Shown here: positions 24,303-35,044 of the stretch, piece by piece
Numbering within the stretch: position 1 is the stretch's first letter
Layout of the letters: each line of letters starts with the position of its first letter
Assembly: GCF_018687715.1 (NCBI RefSeq)
Contig: NC_056764.1
Span: forward strand, 11,987,001 to 12,051,000
DNA: 64,000 nucleotides
Source: Carya illinoinensis
Taxonomy: Eukaryota; Streptophyta; Magnoliopsida; Fagales; Juglandaceae
Direction: 5' to 3'
Position numbers and translations under genes: made by a program
Notes under the pieces: model-generated
What the model saw: only the letters and a program-made list of their open reading frames with translations
Told to the model about the DNA's origin: nothing
Databases searched by the model: none

Positions 24303-24329
24303 TTCCTTCTCTCTTTTCAATAGTTTACA
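24120..24329 (+). repeat. Left LTR of the 24-29 kb Copia element
   Basis: This is the 210-bp LTR. It contains a (CT)n run at 24261-24298, which is longer than in the right LTR and explains most of the length difference. Confidence 0.85.
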
Positions 24330-24519
24330 ACACGTTATTATCACGATGCGTGAAAAATTTTCCTTCTGCCGCATAGTTCTCGAGTTTCTCTCTCATGGGA
24401 TAGATGGTTGGAAAGGCCTAACTTTCATGTACGACAAAGTTCGAATCAGAGAGTTCGGCCACATGCTTGTCGAAATCCTGGAGCTTCGGCCAAAAAAACC
24501 TAGTTCTTTTTCATTATTC

Positions 24520-24666
24520 TCACTTGAAGCTTCGACTGTTGAGTGAGTTCATGCCACCTCCCATGGGCGTGGCCAACCTACCCTTTAGGCAAATCTTGTT
24601 CTTCTTGATCGACTCGATCACCTCCTCGGAAACCTTCTTCATGTGCCCATGCACCTCGACCTGGAA
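24520..24666 (-). pseudogene. NAD-isocitrate dehydrogenase regulatory-subunit fragment
   Basis: On the minus strand, 48 codons stay open to a TGA at 24520-24522. They read VEVHGHMKKVSEEVIESIKK, then NKICLKGRLATPMGGG, then NSLN. This matches the conserved stretch of plant NAD-IDH regulatory subunits (VHG..., NKVCLKGGL.TPVGGG.SSLN). In plants these are mitochondrial TCA-cycle subunits. Only about 45 of some 370 residues are present, in antisense to the retroelement, with a Gly-to-Arg change in the LKG(G/R)L step. It is a captured fragment, not a gene. Confidence 0.65.
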
Positions 24667-24860
24667 AGTCATGTAGAGGCACCATCTGGCCTTTTTCCCA
24701 AACCTGCCTCTATTGCCTCTGGCGGAGGAAATGAACCCTGTGCCTCATCTCCTTCGGCGACTCAATCACCAGATCCGACAGATGCAGCTCGCACTCCGTC
24801 AGATGCAGCTTGTCTTGAATGGACGGTCCGTTCTCGGGATTATGGGTTCTCTTGTCATCA

Positions 24861-24993
24861 GCCCGCTCGTCATTACATGGTCCTTAAGGCCAACGTCGAC
24901 CATTTGAATCTAATCCAGATTGGTCTCACCCTCTCAAATGAAGAGGGAAATCTTCTGGATCTGGGCACGAACATCCTTTACATATTTGGAATG
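24861..24993 (+). pseudogene. CAF1 deadenylase fragment
   Basis: The plus-strand frame reads HYMVLKANVDHLNLIQIGLT, then LSNEEGNLLDLGTN. This is the hallmark segment of plant CAF1 (CCR4-associated factor 1), usually HY..LK.NVD.LNLIQ.GLTLSD..GNLPDLG. CAF1 is the 3'-5' mRNA deadenylase of the CCR4-NOT complex. The catalytic DEDD residues are not in this piece. The Ser/Pro/Thr-rich frame upstream (24700-24860) is open but not clearly CAF1. It sits next to the antisense IDH fragment, so two unrelated host fragments lie side by side inside the element. Confidence 0.65.
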
Positions 24994-25126
24994 ATGGGGA
25001 CCAGAAGCGAGCAAAAGAATGATTAGAATTATTCTCTGGTGGATCTCGGACCACATAGACTACATCCTCCTCTTCTCGTTGAACAGATGGCCTTGCAGAT
25101 CTGAATTTCTTTATGGGTTGATTCAT
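24926..25126 (-). other. Unidentified minus-strand frame inside the Copia element
   Basis: It reads MNQPIKKFRSARPSVQREEE, then DVVYVVRDPPE, and has normal protein-like composition. It may be a third captured fragment. I do not recognise it. It overlaps the end of the CAF1 fragment on the other strand. Confidence 0.25.
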
Positions 25127-26353
25127 GTCGTGAAGAAATGATGGAGATGGATCAAAGAGTCAAAGGCATCGATTACCTGGGACAGTCCAAAATGAATGTC
25201 TCGAATGTACTCCTGAAGTAGCAATATCGAGTGTGCTCCCAAAGTAGCAATATCGAATGCAAATGTTCACAATATATTCTAAATTTATATCTGATCTTCT
25301 AGTGGCTAAGCAAAATAATAAACTTTTGATAAGAAATCATTAGTCACGTCCTAATAGTTCCACATCATTCCTTGAAGTGAATGATATTAGATTTATATCA
25401 TTTTATTTCCTAAAGTGAAGAGAATGATACATTTTATTCAAAAAAACTAAGAGATTAGACGTGATAATGAATATCTTTATAATACTTTTATGATTTCGGG
25501 TCAGAAGCTCGTATTGAAAAAAAATACTAGCTTTCTCTTTGAGATCATATTATATAATTATTGAATCAAATATTATGATGCATCAAAAGTGATGATTCAA
25601 AATATTTGTATGTTTTCATGATTATCTTGATCGTCCAAAATCAATTACAATAAGTCAAATAAATTTTCATATGAACATCCATAAAAGAACCAGAAGATTC
25701 TTTTACTATAAAACCTTACCACCAGAAGTGGAAAGAAAAATTTGTTAGAAGCAAATAAAATGAAATAATTTGACGTTATCTTAATTATCATAGGTGAACT
25801 AGAAGTTCAGATGATAATTAAATTATAGATGCAATAAGATAAAAATATCTCATATTCTATCTGCTAAAATTCCAACGAGAATTGAAGTCCCTGTAGGACA
25901 ATTAAGAAATTTAGCAGTCTAATGAACATAAGACATGTCTAAAAGCATGTGAGACATATTGATACAAAAGATAAAGCATCTCGAAAGAGAAAAGCACAAA
26001 TAATTTGGTGCTCCTAAAGAGGTCGTACTCACAAAACAAGCAATAAGATCCATCCGAATTTTCTGTATAAAATTCTTCCATATAAGCTCTTGAAGAGTAT
26101 AAACCTCCTGAAAAGTGCATCCTGAAGAGATTTTTTATGAAATGTCTTCATTTGAATAGGGACAGGTACCTGAAAATAATGAGATTTCGATACATTCCAT
26201 GAATATTGAAGAAATTTTGGATAGAAATAAAACCATTGTCGACAACATATTTTCATATAAGATGGCAATTGACATTACCAGAAGTAATGAAAAAAGTGAA
26301 TAAAAAACCATCGAAGAATACCGACGTAAAAATATTGACCAAATTTGAAAGAA

Positions 26354-26685
26354 ACAATTCCTGCATAATTGATATCACTAGTAAAATATGATGCATAGGG
26401 ACTTGTAGTCTAAACACGTAAATATGTGATACTTGTTGAATATCAGTAGGTATTTATATAAATGAAATGAAAATGCGATATATAAATCATGAGTCAGTTT
26501 CTTGCAGACAATTCCTATAGAATTGATATCACGAGTAAAATATGATATATATAAACTCGTAATCCAAACACTTAAAGAGGTGATGCTTGTTGAATATCAA
26601 TAGATATTTATATAAATGATATAAAATGCCTAAAGTTTCTAATCTGAAAATGTAATATATAAATCACAAGTCGGTTTCTTGTAGA
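26354..26685 (+). repeat. Two-unit tandem repeat
   Basis: Unit 1 starts ACAATTCCTGCATAATTGAT (26354) and unit 2 starts ACAATTCCTATAGAATTGAT (26508). Both continue with ATATCAC(T/G)AGTAAAATATG, CTTGTTGAATATCA and ATAAATCA, then AGTC(A/G)GTTTCTTG. Unit 2 has an extra insert of about 25 bp. Confidence 0.75.
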
Positions 26686-27203
26686 AATAATATCGATATA
26701 CTTTTGAAGTAGATGAAAATATATTGAATTTTTTTTTATTATTAGCTTAAAAGTTACTTAGAGTTTGGATATGTATGATTAACTGCATATTTATATGGAT
26801 TACTAGATATGAAATGCATGAAGCATATAGTCTTGAAGTACTTATTCTATCAAGTTTCAAAAATCCTTATATGATCTAAAACAATCCAAACGTACGTGGA
26901 ACAAGCTATTATTGTAGTTTATATAGATGATTTAAATGTCATTGAGGCTCCAGAAAACTCATGAAAACTGCACATATTTGAAATATAAATCTGAAACCTT
27001 TGCGGCTTCAAGGGGGAGATAAATGAGTTATTAGTTCTGAAATACCATCTCTTAAATGCAATTAGTATTTCAGATTCATATTACGATTTTGTAAGATGTG
27101 TGCATTATTAAAGGAGAAATAAAATAGAGCACACAGAACATCATCAGAAGATAGAAACACAAATATGAATATCTGAGAAATATTATTTTATTATCTCGAA
27201 ACA

Positions 27204-27635
27204 AAATTACAGAAATTTAAGGCTCTTCACCTTATTCTTTAAACGCTCTTATTCTTAAAGAATCTGTATGGCATTCTTATCTAAAAGAGTAGGCAATCGA
27301 AAAGAAGATTTAAGTAAGGATTTTAAATTTCTATTCTCTTGACTTATTGCTCCTATCTTCATGTTGGACTCCAGAAGAAGTCGCTGAAGGATAGAAATAT
27401 TCTCGTGGAGTTTGTCAACCTCACAAGTTTTGGATTGTAGTCGCTGAGAAAATGCGACAATGGATGATGAGTATCGGGTATCGAGACTCACAAGCTTGTA
27501 GATAGCTTCATTATCTAACTTATTAGTCAGACCATTATTGTATTGCATTATAGCACTTACGATAGAAGTAGAAACAACTGATGAACGAGATGCAGAATAC
27601 CTCATATTTTAATCATGAGAAGATTGCTGAGTCAT
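27204..27635 (-). pseudogene. Antisense coiled-coil gene, copy 3 (inside Copia RT)
   Basis: On the minus strand the ATG is at 27635 and the end TAA at 27204-27206, giving 144 codons with three internal stops: one at codon 9 and two near the C-terminus. The frame is otherwise preserved. It reads MRYSAS, then GLTNKLDNEAIYKLVSL, DTRYSSSIVAFSQRLQSK, and LKSLLKSSFRLPTLLDKN. It is clearly homologous to 53757-54194 (146 codons, same start and end positions), and more distantly to 54357-54890. The second half has heptad-like Leu/Ile spacing typical of a coiled coil. There is no membrane segment or known catalytic motif. A TATA box lies upstream at about 27765-27777. Its function is unknown. It may be a domesticated or captured host gene, or an element-borne accessory gene. 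Confidence 0.65.
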
Positions 27636-27761
27636 TGCAAAGTAAGAATGCAGAAAGAGATTGTAGAGTGAGAATGTAGAAAGAGATTGTAGAGTGAGAA
27701 TGCAGAAAGAGATTACAGAGTATGAATGCAGAATAATTATAGAAAAATGAAGAAGATGAGC

Positions 27762-27780
27762 TAAATATATCTTTTATAGA
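27762..27780 (-). promoter_or_regulatory. TATA box of antisense copy 3
   Basis: On the minus strand this reads TTCTATAAAAGATATATTTA, about 135 bp upstream of the ATG at 27635. The leader between them contains three near-identical units of about 23 bp around CTCTTTCTGCATTCTCACTC. Confidence 0.55.
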
Positions 27781-27806
27781 AAAAATTATGACAAAATATC
27801 TCTATT

Positions 27807-27830
27807 GCTTCACGAGAGATCTCGTGAAGC
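27807..27830. promoter_or_regulatory. Perfect 11-bp inverted repeat upstream of the antisense TATA box
   Basis: The arms are GCTTCACGAGA and TCTCGTGAAGC, separated by GA. They sit about 30 bp upstream of the TATA box of the antisense gene. It could be a dimeric factor-binding site. Confidence 0.5.
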
Positions 27831-28795
27831 ATCTCTTTATAAGAGACAAGAGATGTAGCATTATAGCTCTGCAGCGTCTGACAGCTACAGAAGAGCTGAA
27901 AAATCCTGTGGTACTTGTCTGGTCTAAAAAGCTGGCCATCGTTTTTGTTGAAAAAGGAGGTTAGCGGCTTAATTTTGATGAATTCTCCACTAACTATGTT
28001 ATTTACAAGAACTCTAGAAGAGCACAACTCCAGAAGAGTAGTGAATTTAATGATCTTGAGTCAATATAGTGAATTTGTTTACCAAAACATTATCAACTGC
28101 AGAGTTGGTACACAATATTGTGATGCATCAACGCAAAGACCTTTCACTATAAAGTCTTGAAGTACTTTTATATGGACAAAGCTCATCCCTGAGTGCTCCA
28201 ATGGTTGATTGATCATTTGATGAGTAGAAAGATCTATTTCACCCTTTTGAAGAAGATGAAGAAATTCTTGATTCTGAAGTACTTTATCTCCAATTCAATT
28301 GAAACCCTGAATATGTGATTATTTTATCAACATAGATCAAGTTTACAATTAGTTGGATATACGGATGCGGGTTATCTTTCAGATCCACACAAGAAGATTA
28401 TTGCAATTCATGAGAAGAAATGTGAAATTGATGTCAAGAAGATACGGTTAAGTAATAATTTGGCAGATTTCTTCACTAAAGCATTACCAACTGCAACATT
28501 TAAAAAGATTGTGCATAACATTGGAATGCAGAAACTTGAAGACCTATTATCATGCACTTTTCAGGGGAAGTAATGTTTTGAAGATTTGTGTTGATTGTAC
28601 TCTTTTTTCTTCGCTAAGGTTTTATCCTATTAGATTTTCTTTTGCAAGGTTTTAATGAGGCAATCCTAAAGTACTAGACGGTACACATGAATACTGTACT
28701 CTTTTTCTTTTGTTATTGATTTTTTTCCATAGGGTTTTTTCTTGGTAATGTTTTAGCAATGCATATTTTTTAAATATGGTTATCCAAATGAGAAG

Positions 28796-28988
28796 TGTTA
28801 TAAACCAACTTGTATTGTATGACCACATTTAACCGTCATAATTGACTAAGTATTAGTTGTCAATTAAGACTTTTGTACCCATATATATATATGTGGATAT
28901 TTTTAGGTTCGTGAGTATCAATAATGAGAAAACCTCTCTCTCTCATTTTCTCTCTTTGAATTTCCTTTTCTCTTTTCAATAGTTTACA
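28796..28988 (+). repeat. Right LTR of the 24-29 kb Copia element
   Basis: This 193-bp LTR is preceded by the purine stretch AAATGAGAAG, a weak polypurine tract. Confidence 0.85.
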
Positions 28989-29200
28989 GAAAATTGGTAT
29001 TTTTAAGCACATTGTGCTAATTGTCAGATATATAAAAATAATAATTTTAAGAAAAAAAATAAAAAATAAAAATATTTTATTATTATTTGATTCAAAGATG
29101 CATAATTCAATGTGAGAGTTTTTTTTTTTTTTAATATGAAAAATCAATTTTTAAAAGATGTGATTTTAAATATGCATATAGAGAAACCAATGCTAGTGCT

Positions 29201-29585
29201 TAGAGCACTTCCAGTAGTTTATGTATCATATTCTTTAAAATACATCATCAAAACTCACTTTTTCTATTTTGTATACTGACTTTTACAATATGTCATCTAT
29301 CAGCTTATATATTTTTTCTCTATATCATTTAAATGTTATATTATTTAATAGTTTGTTGGAGAAAAAAAATACAAGGAGAGAGAAACTATTGTGGGAGACA
29401 AAGGAGAGAGAAATAATAATAAATTGTTTAGAGGAATGAACAGTAATCTCTACATGTAGAGGATTTGCTGTAGCTAAATGTAAAATAGAAATAGAATAGA
29501 TGATATATTGAAATGGACTTTTGGCCATCATTATTTATATTTCAAAGAAAAATATATTTTAGAAGAGCCATTAGGAGTGCTCTAT
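29201..29585. mobile_element. MITE (family C, 385 bp)
   Basis: The left end reads TAGAGCACTTCCAGTAG. The right end reads CATTAGGAGTGCTCTAT, whose reverse complement is ATAGAGCACTCCTAATG. The ends are inverted repeats of about 17 bp with few mismatches. The interior is non-coding and AT-rich. Confidence 0.75.
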
Positions 29586-29778
29586 ATTTCCCTTACTTTA
29601 TAGTTAGCTAATGGTGGCCAGTATGTTGTCCCATTGATTTTTCAGATAAGATCAAATGTTTAATAAATATACGTGTTGCTCAACAGAAAGAATGTGCTTA
29701 GTACTGTCTTTCTCTTTGAAGGGGATAAAATATTCAAGTCCAAAACCAGCCCAGTCCACCTAAAGGCCACCATTAGGC

Positions 29779-29875
<97 letters not shown>

Positions 29876-30580
29876 GGGTCAAGAAGGGTACATTAATGAG
29901 AGGGAGGATGTCAAGGAAAGGATAAGAGGGAAATGAAAAAGGCAGAAAGGAAAGGAAGACGTTAGACAAGCAAGGGAAATGCGGCCAATGCTCACCACTC
30001 CTAAGAGATACGCGAAAAAAAAAGATAGATAAAAGAAAATGGTGAAATGATTCCAAGGGACTTCGACTTCTTCAACTTTTTCAACCTCTCGAAATTGAGG
30101 GTTAGTGAGAACATGTTCTCCAGTAAATATATTCAGGATCTCTATTGTATAGTGAGAAATGAGAGGCGATAAGAGATTATAAATAAGCTTATTATAGTGG
30201 TGGATATTCCCTCTTCAAAACCCCTGTAGATGTAGGCTTTATATCGAACCGTGTACATGTGTGTCTTTTTATCTTTTATATTTTTAGTATTTATTTTCCA
30301 TTCATTGTCATGGACATACGTACAACCGCATTGGACCATACGGGGAGCTCCAAACCACACCGATTAGGGCCCATATCATTATAGTGGGTTGGAATTGACT
30401 CTTTCTCTTCTTCCAGTTGTGCGATATTTGACATTAACACTATTACCGGTAAATTTCAGTTGTGTTGAATGGCCTTGCTAATATTTCCCTTACTTTATAG
30501 TTAGCCAATGGTGGCCCGTAAGTTGCATGTCCGATCTTCTTGATTTTTTGGATAATATTAAATGTACAATAAATAATATA
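29586..30580 (+). repeat. Diverged direct repeat pair flanking a (GA)n tract
   Basis: ATTTCCCTTACTTTATAGTT followed by AGCTAATGGTGGCC (29585-29622) recurs at about 30482 as the same phrase with AGCCAATGGTGGCC. Each is followed by TGATTTTTC/TGGATAA and AATGTNNAATAAAT. The repeats lie about 900 bp apart, and the (GA)n run (29788-29872) lies between them. Confidence 0.6.
29788..29872 (+). repeat. (GA)n microsatellite, about 85 bp
   Basis: This is a long perfect GA run preceded by (CA)5. The apparent open frames across it encode only Arg-Glu or Ser-Leu repeats and are artefacts of the repeat. Confidence 0.95.
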
Positions 30581-31829
30581 TGATTCTTCATGTGTTTATC
30601 TCTTAAATCTCTTAATTCCGACATAAAGTTTAAAGCGCAATGTTATTATAATTGCAATGTATCTGAGTCTCCAACTGGGACTGTAATGTCTAAGTCTCCC
30701 ATAGAACCTCGACATCATGAATGGTCATTTCCAATTAACAAAATTCAGATGATCACCGCGGACTTCATAGTTTGGTGGGAAGTTGACAAAATAATGACAG
30801 AGAAAGAAGTGGGAAAAGCCCTAGCTCGCTTTAGGATAATAAAGCACACAAGCTTTAAGTCTTTTCGTGTGTGGAGACGTTTCACGTAAAAAGATAAAAA
30901 GAAGGAATTATGTTTCTCTCCGAGTAGTCAACTTTTGGGATGGAAACTCAAGGTCTGTCTGGCCTAAGAAGAGCTGCATAGAGGTCAACTTCAATCTCCA
31001 GTTAAATTATAAGTTATCTAAGAGTTGGTTAGGTTTCTATATACTTTCTGCTCATGGAGAGCCACTGTAGAATGTTGAAGAAGAATATTATTATGCTTTT
31101 TCAATATGTCCATGAAAAAGACCAGCTGCATGGGCATTGGCAGGCAGGTTTTGCTTGGATTACAAGCACAATTGCAGTAGTTACACGTCTCTGTACATCT
31201 GATCTATATATGCCTACTGCCTACATATGTGACTGATCAAACCACTCATCTAGTATTGGTTTTTCTTCTTTCTTTTAAATTAGCAATGGATCATAACAAG
31301 AAAGCTGCAGTAGTTTAGGGAGGGTCAAATGGTAGGGGGAGAGTACATAATTATCATGAGGAACTCTTGTAATTATGGGAATACCTTCGGAAATGTACGT
31401 CACGAGAAGCTGCGGCCCAACTAGTTGTGATCATGTACTTGTACTGAATAGTGAATATCACCGATGAGTACTTCCGGCAGAGTTTCCTTCCAAGAATTAT
31501 ATATATTGTCCATCATGTGATCAGAACTACTACTACATGTGCTTTAACCTGTCAATTGAGGTCTCGATCAATATTATATATATTTTCTATGATCCATTTT
31601 GTTGTGAAGGAACCATATAATATTTAGTGCTAGCTTATATATATAGCAGTGCAACTGTGATTGGGTATTAAAAGTAACTCAGGTATTCTCAGCATACTCC
31701 ACTACTATTTATTATTCTATTATTATTTTTTACTTATTTTTTACTACCATTCAATATTCTATTATTACTTTTTATGTATTTTTTCACTACTATTCATAAC
31801 ACTTCTTACTATCCAAACGCAACTAATTC
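30581..31829. other. Intergenic, no supported gene
   Basis: Two plus-strand frames (30590-30889 and 30867-31070) have no recognisable domain. At 31695-31800 there is an AT-rich imperfect repeat of ACTACTATTYAT plus TCTATTATTA, probably another MITE remnant. Confidence 0.35.
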
Positions 31830-32005
31830 TCGTTTGGATTTGGAAAACGTTTCATTTTATCATTATAATTTTTTCAAATTTCTACACAAAATATAATAAA
31901 CAATTTAACTTTTTCAAATCTCAAAACAATAATAATAATATTTTATTCAACTTTCATCTTTTATCTAAAACCATCTCATCTTATTTTTAAATCCAAACTA
32001 GCCCC
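31830..32005 (-). mobile_element. MITE family A, copy 5 (intact reference copy)
   Basis: It starts CTCGTTTGGATTTGGAAAAC and ends AAATCCAAACTAGCCCCGG, so its ends are inverted. The core CAATTTAACTTTTTCAAATC and CATCTCATCTTA match the other copies on the opposite strand. It supplies the empty-site comparison for the solo LTR at 10442. Confidence 0.75.
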
Positions 32006-32184
32006 GGATGTTAAGGGTAAAATTATGGTTTAGAAAGTCATGATCAGCTACTCTGAAATGCTACTTACAATGAAGATTTGGATGCTAAGGGGCCCGTTGA
32101 GGTAATTTACAGTACCAGAAAATTTTGGAGCGGTGGCAATTTAGGAATGAAAACTGCTACAACTACTACAAAGGAAATATTATA

Positions 32185-32300
32185 CGAAAATAATCTTACA
32201 AATTAAATAACGTGATTTTATATAATTTGTTAGATTTATTTTATAATAAAAATAATTTTACAATTTGACAAATCATATCAAATCACATTATTTCGCTATA
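32185..32300. mobile_element. Hairpin MITE (family B, copy 1)
   Basis: GTGATTTTATATAATTTGTT and its approximate reverse complement TTTGACAAATCATATCAAAT flank TTTATTTTATAATAAAAAT. The whole is a near-palindrome. Confidence 0.65.
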
Positions 32301-34804
32301 ACAAATTTGTCGATCCATTTCCCACAAGTTTTTTTTTTCCAAGACATATGCTAGTGGAAAATACTTGATGTTACAAACCACATTCGTGGAAAAAAAAATC
32401 AACTTGATAGCTAGCCTTAAGGCCGTTCATGACATGTTTATATGTGTCCTGCATCTTTTTCTTGATTTCACAGACTACTAACATTTATTTTCTGATGAAA
32501 TGATTTTTCTTTTCAGATTAATGATATAGCTGCAGTTGTTTTCAAATAAGTGTTAGGGCGACCTAGCCGCAGTTGATCTCGATCTCTTTAGGTTTCACAT
32601 GTAATTATAATTTATTTATATCAAGTGATTTCAGCACTTGGCCTCTCAGTATTTTTCCGTTGAAGTGTTTTACTTTAAAAAATAATAATTTCATTGAAGT
32701 AAAATTTTTAAGTTTTGATTGATATGGATTTGTTTTTGTGCATTTTTCATTAGTTGCGGTAATTGAAAGCAGATCCCATATATAAATATATATATATTTC
32801 AGCTACATGCACGGTTAATTGGAGAAAAGGAAAAGGCTAAACTCATCGAGAGTTGGGTCCCCTGGGTCCTGACAATATTTTTTGCTGGAAGTGATTATTT
32901 CCCGCAGCAAGAGTTCTTCGTAAATAAATATTTTCGACGAAACAGTTTGTTAAAAATATTATTTGCCACCAAATTATTTTATCAGAAATATTTTTTCCAT
33001 TATTTTCTGTTTAAGAACATTTTCATTGATTTGATCAAATATATCTTCAAAATTTAGTCAACATCACACTTCTTTATATTTACATATTCCATATAAATTC
33101 AATCACAATATTGAATTATCCATTTACTTTCTATATATAATAAAATATTATTAATTTAATAATTTTTTTATTTAATTTAATTTTATCACATTTTATAGTT
33201 CAACCAATTAAATATTAAAAATAATTATATTCTAATAAAATTAATATTAAAAAATCATATTTTCAAATGTCATATAATAACAAAAAATATATGATTAAAC
33301 TCATCTAAAAATCTATCTAAATTTCTTAATTACTAACTAAATAGTATTTTTGCTTTGAGTTAGAAATTAGTATTTTAATATTTACTTGTGTGAGAAATTA
33401 GTATTTTAATATTTAATTAACCAACTGTAGTTTTCTATCTTTGGTCAAGCATTGTAACTGAAGTCTAAATTATTTTAGATATGCCTAACCCAATGTAGGG
33501 TCTTTTTGGCACAGATTATTAGTGGTATAATTGGTCTGATTTTGTACAAACTTTGGGACTGAATCGGTATACACCGGTTTTACATTTTCAAGAATCAATA
33601 TTCTAGATTGGCCACCCTCATAAATTGATACTTCCAGTTCTACCGATTCTAGTCTAGTTCAATCAGATTTTTTGGTTTTAATCAAGTGCTAATATTATTA
33701 AAAAAATGTAATTTTATAATGTATACTAATTAATTAAAGTAAAATTTAATTAATATACTAATAAATATTAGTATTACTAATATATTATGTATTTATCAAA
33801 AGGAATATGTTGAGAATTTATTAGGCTATAAAATATAATTAATATATATTTTATATTAATAACATATGATTAAACAAATGTTCATATTTATAATTAAAAT
33901 TTTATGTTATAAATTGTAATATAAAATTATTTTATATATAATTATATATATAAATTATATATATAATATTTTATATAATATAAAAAGTTAATTTATATAT
34001 AATTGAGGCTTTTTGCCCCCAGTCCCTCATGAGAAAAATAAGTAATATTTATTATTTGTGAGATTAATTTTTTTTGTAGTTAAAATATTTTTCTTTATGA
34101 ATAAAGTGTATTTGGACTTTTATTACTTCAATTAAATCGATTAAAAAAAAAATAGAAACTAGTGCATGTTGATCTAACCCAAGAGTGTCGAGCGCTGCCA
34201 ATATTGGAAGTACTGAAGTGTCTGGCATTGCCCATGTTATAATCTCAAAGTCTCTCTCCATTTCTATTGGAAAATGCTAGTGGTAATAATTTCTTGTTAA
34301 CTCTGAATGCAGGTAGTTAGCAGTCATTATCCTGATCCACTCATGAAGTACCATCGTTTCAGGGCGGACAAGCATCTTCAGGGTCGGTGCATAGTGTAAT
34401 TTACATCACGATTCTTACTGTATATATAAATTATTTTGAGAGAGAGAGAGAGGAAAATGCTCGCGTTTTGAAATGATTAGCGTGTGCTAGCTAGCTAACA
34501 GTTTTGGTGGTGGGTGCCATATATTTTCTTGTCTGTATATATGCTTTTTCTTCTATGGGTACGATGATCATGATTAGTGTCAACTCTTCCGTTGCTTTGG
34601 TAATTCTTGAAAATTAAGGACTAATTAGGAGTAAATACACATCCAAACTAGTGATCAAGTAAGAGGATTAACAATAAAATTAAGCAAAATCGATTGAATT
34701 TGCAATAAAGAACAATGAAATATAAAAGATTATATATTTTGCCACGTCAAGGCAGGCTAATAATACGAAAGATGTAGAGATATACCATGTCAATTTGTAT
34801 ATAG
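32301..34804. other. Intergenic, AT-rich
   Basis: No gene supported. A minus-strand frame at 34064-34261 reads EIITWAMPDTSVLPILAALD and is unrecognised. The block at 33480-33680 has the look of an old repeat (ATCGGTATACACCGG). There is a short GA run near 34440. Confidence 0.35.
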
Positions 34805-34940
34805 TTATGGAAAAGTAATTTTATAAATTGACGTGATTTTATGTAATTTGTCAGATTTACTTTATAATAAAAATAACTTCACAATCTGACAAATTACGTC
34901 AAGCCACATCAATTTGTGAGATTATTTTTATATAATCATA
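34805..34940. mobile_element. Hairpin MITE (family B, copy 2)
   Basis: It contains ACGTGATTTTATGTAATTTG with TCAGATTTACTTTATAATAA, and the inverted TCTGACAAATTACGTCAAGC. It has the same stem as the copies at 32185 and 39060. Confidence 0.7.
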
Positions 34941-35044
34941 AAGTATTGAATTCTCTATAGTTATTGACATGTAAAACTATATATACAGTAGCTGACCGAT
35001 ATATATATATACATATATATATGTTTAGAGAGAGAGAGGAAATA

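Larger units (their letters stand above)
26880..28590 (+). pseudogene. Copia reverse transcriptase/RNase H remnant, interrupted
   Basis: The reverse transcriptase frame runs through the YIDD metal-binding motif (about 26920) to CATATTTGAAA at about 26980. It resumes at about 28038 (AGTGAATTTAATGATCTTGA), which is the next part of the same domain (SEF..DLG). It goes on through VLKYFYMDKAHP, EEDEEILDSEV and the RNase H tail LADFFTKAL. The intervening block of about 1.05 kb does not belong to reverse transcriptase and carries the antisense gene. There are many stops and frame changes, so it is inactive. Confidence 0.7.
24120..28988 (+). mobile_element. Degenerate Copia LTR retrotransposon with captured gene fragments
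   Basis: The left LTR is 24120-24329 (TGTTATAAACCAACTTGTAT to CAATAGTTTACA) and the right LTR is 28796-28988 with the same ends. Each LTR carries a CT-rich tract before its end. The pol remnants on the plus strand include a reverse transcriptase core (VVYIDDLNVIEAPEN) at about 26915-26960, then KYFYMDKAHP at about 28163, LVGYTDAGYLSDPHK (RNase H) at 28348-28395 and NNLADFFTKALPTATFKK at about 28456. Gag, protease and integrase are not recognisable. In their place, 24.4-25.1 kb holds host-gene fragments. The left flank ends AATTG. The same five bases lie 3 nt beyond the right LTR (28992-28996), so a TSD is possible but shifted. Confidence 0.8.

Noticed and set aside
27761..28027. 88-codon minus-strand frame upstream of antisense copy 3
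   Set aside because: It covers the TATA box and palindrome of that gene and has no counterpart in the Sirevirus copies.
29673..30056. Open frames of Arg-Glu or Ser-Leu repeats on both strands
   Set aside because: They are translations of the (GA)n microsatellite, not genes.
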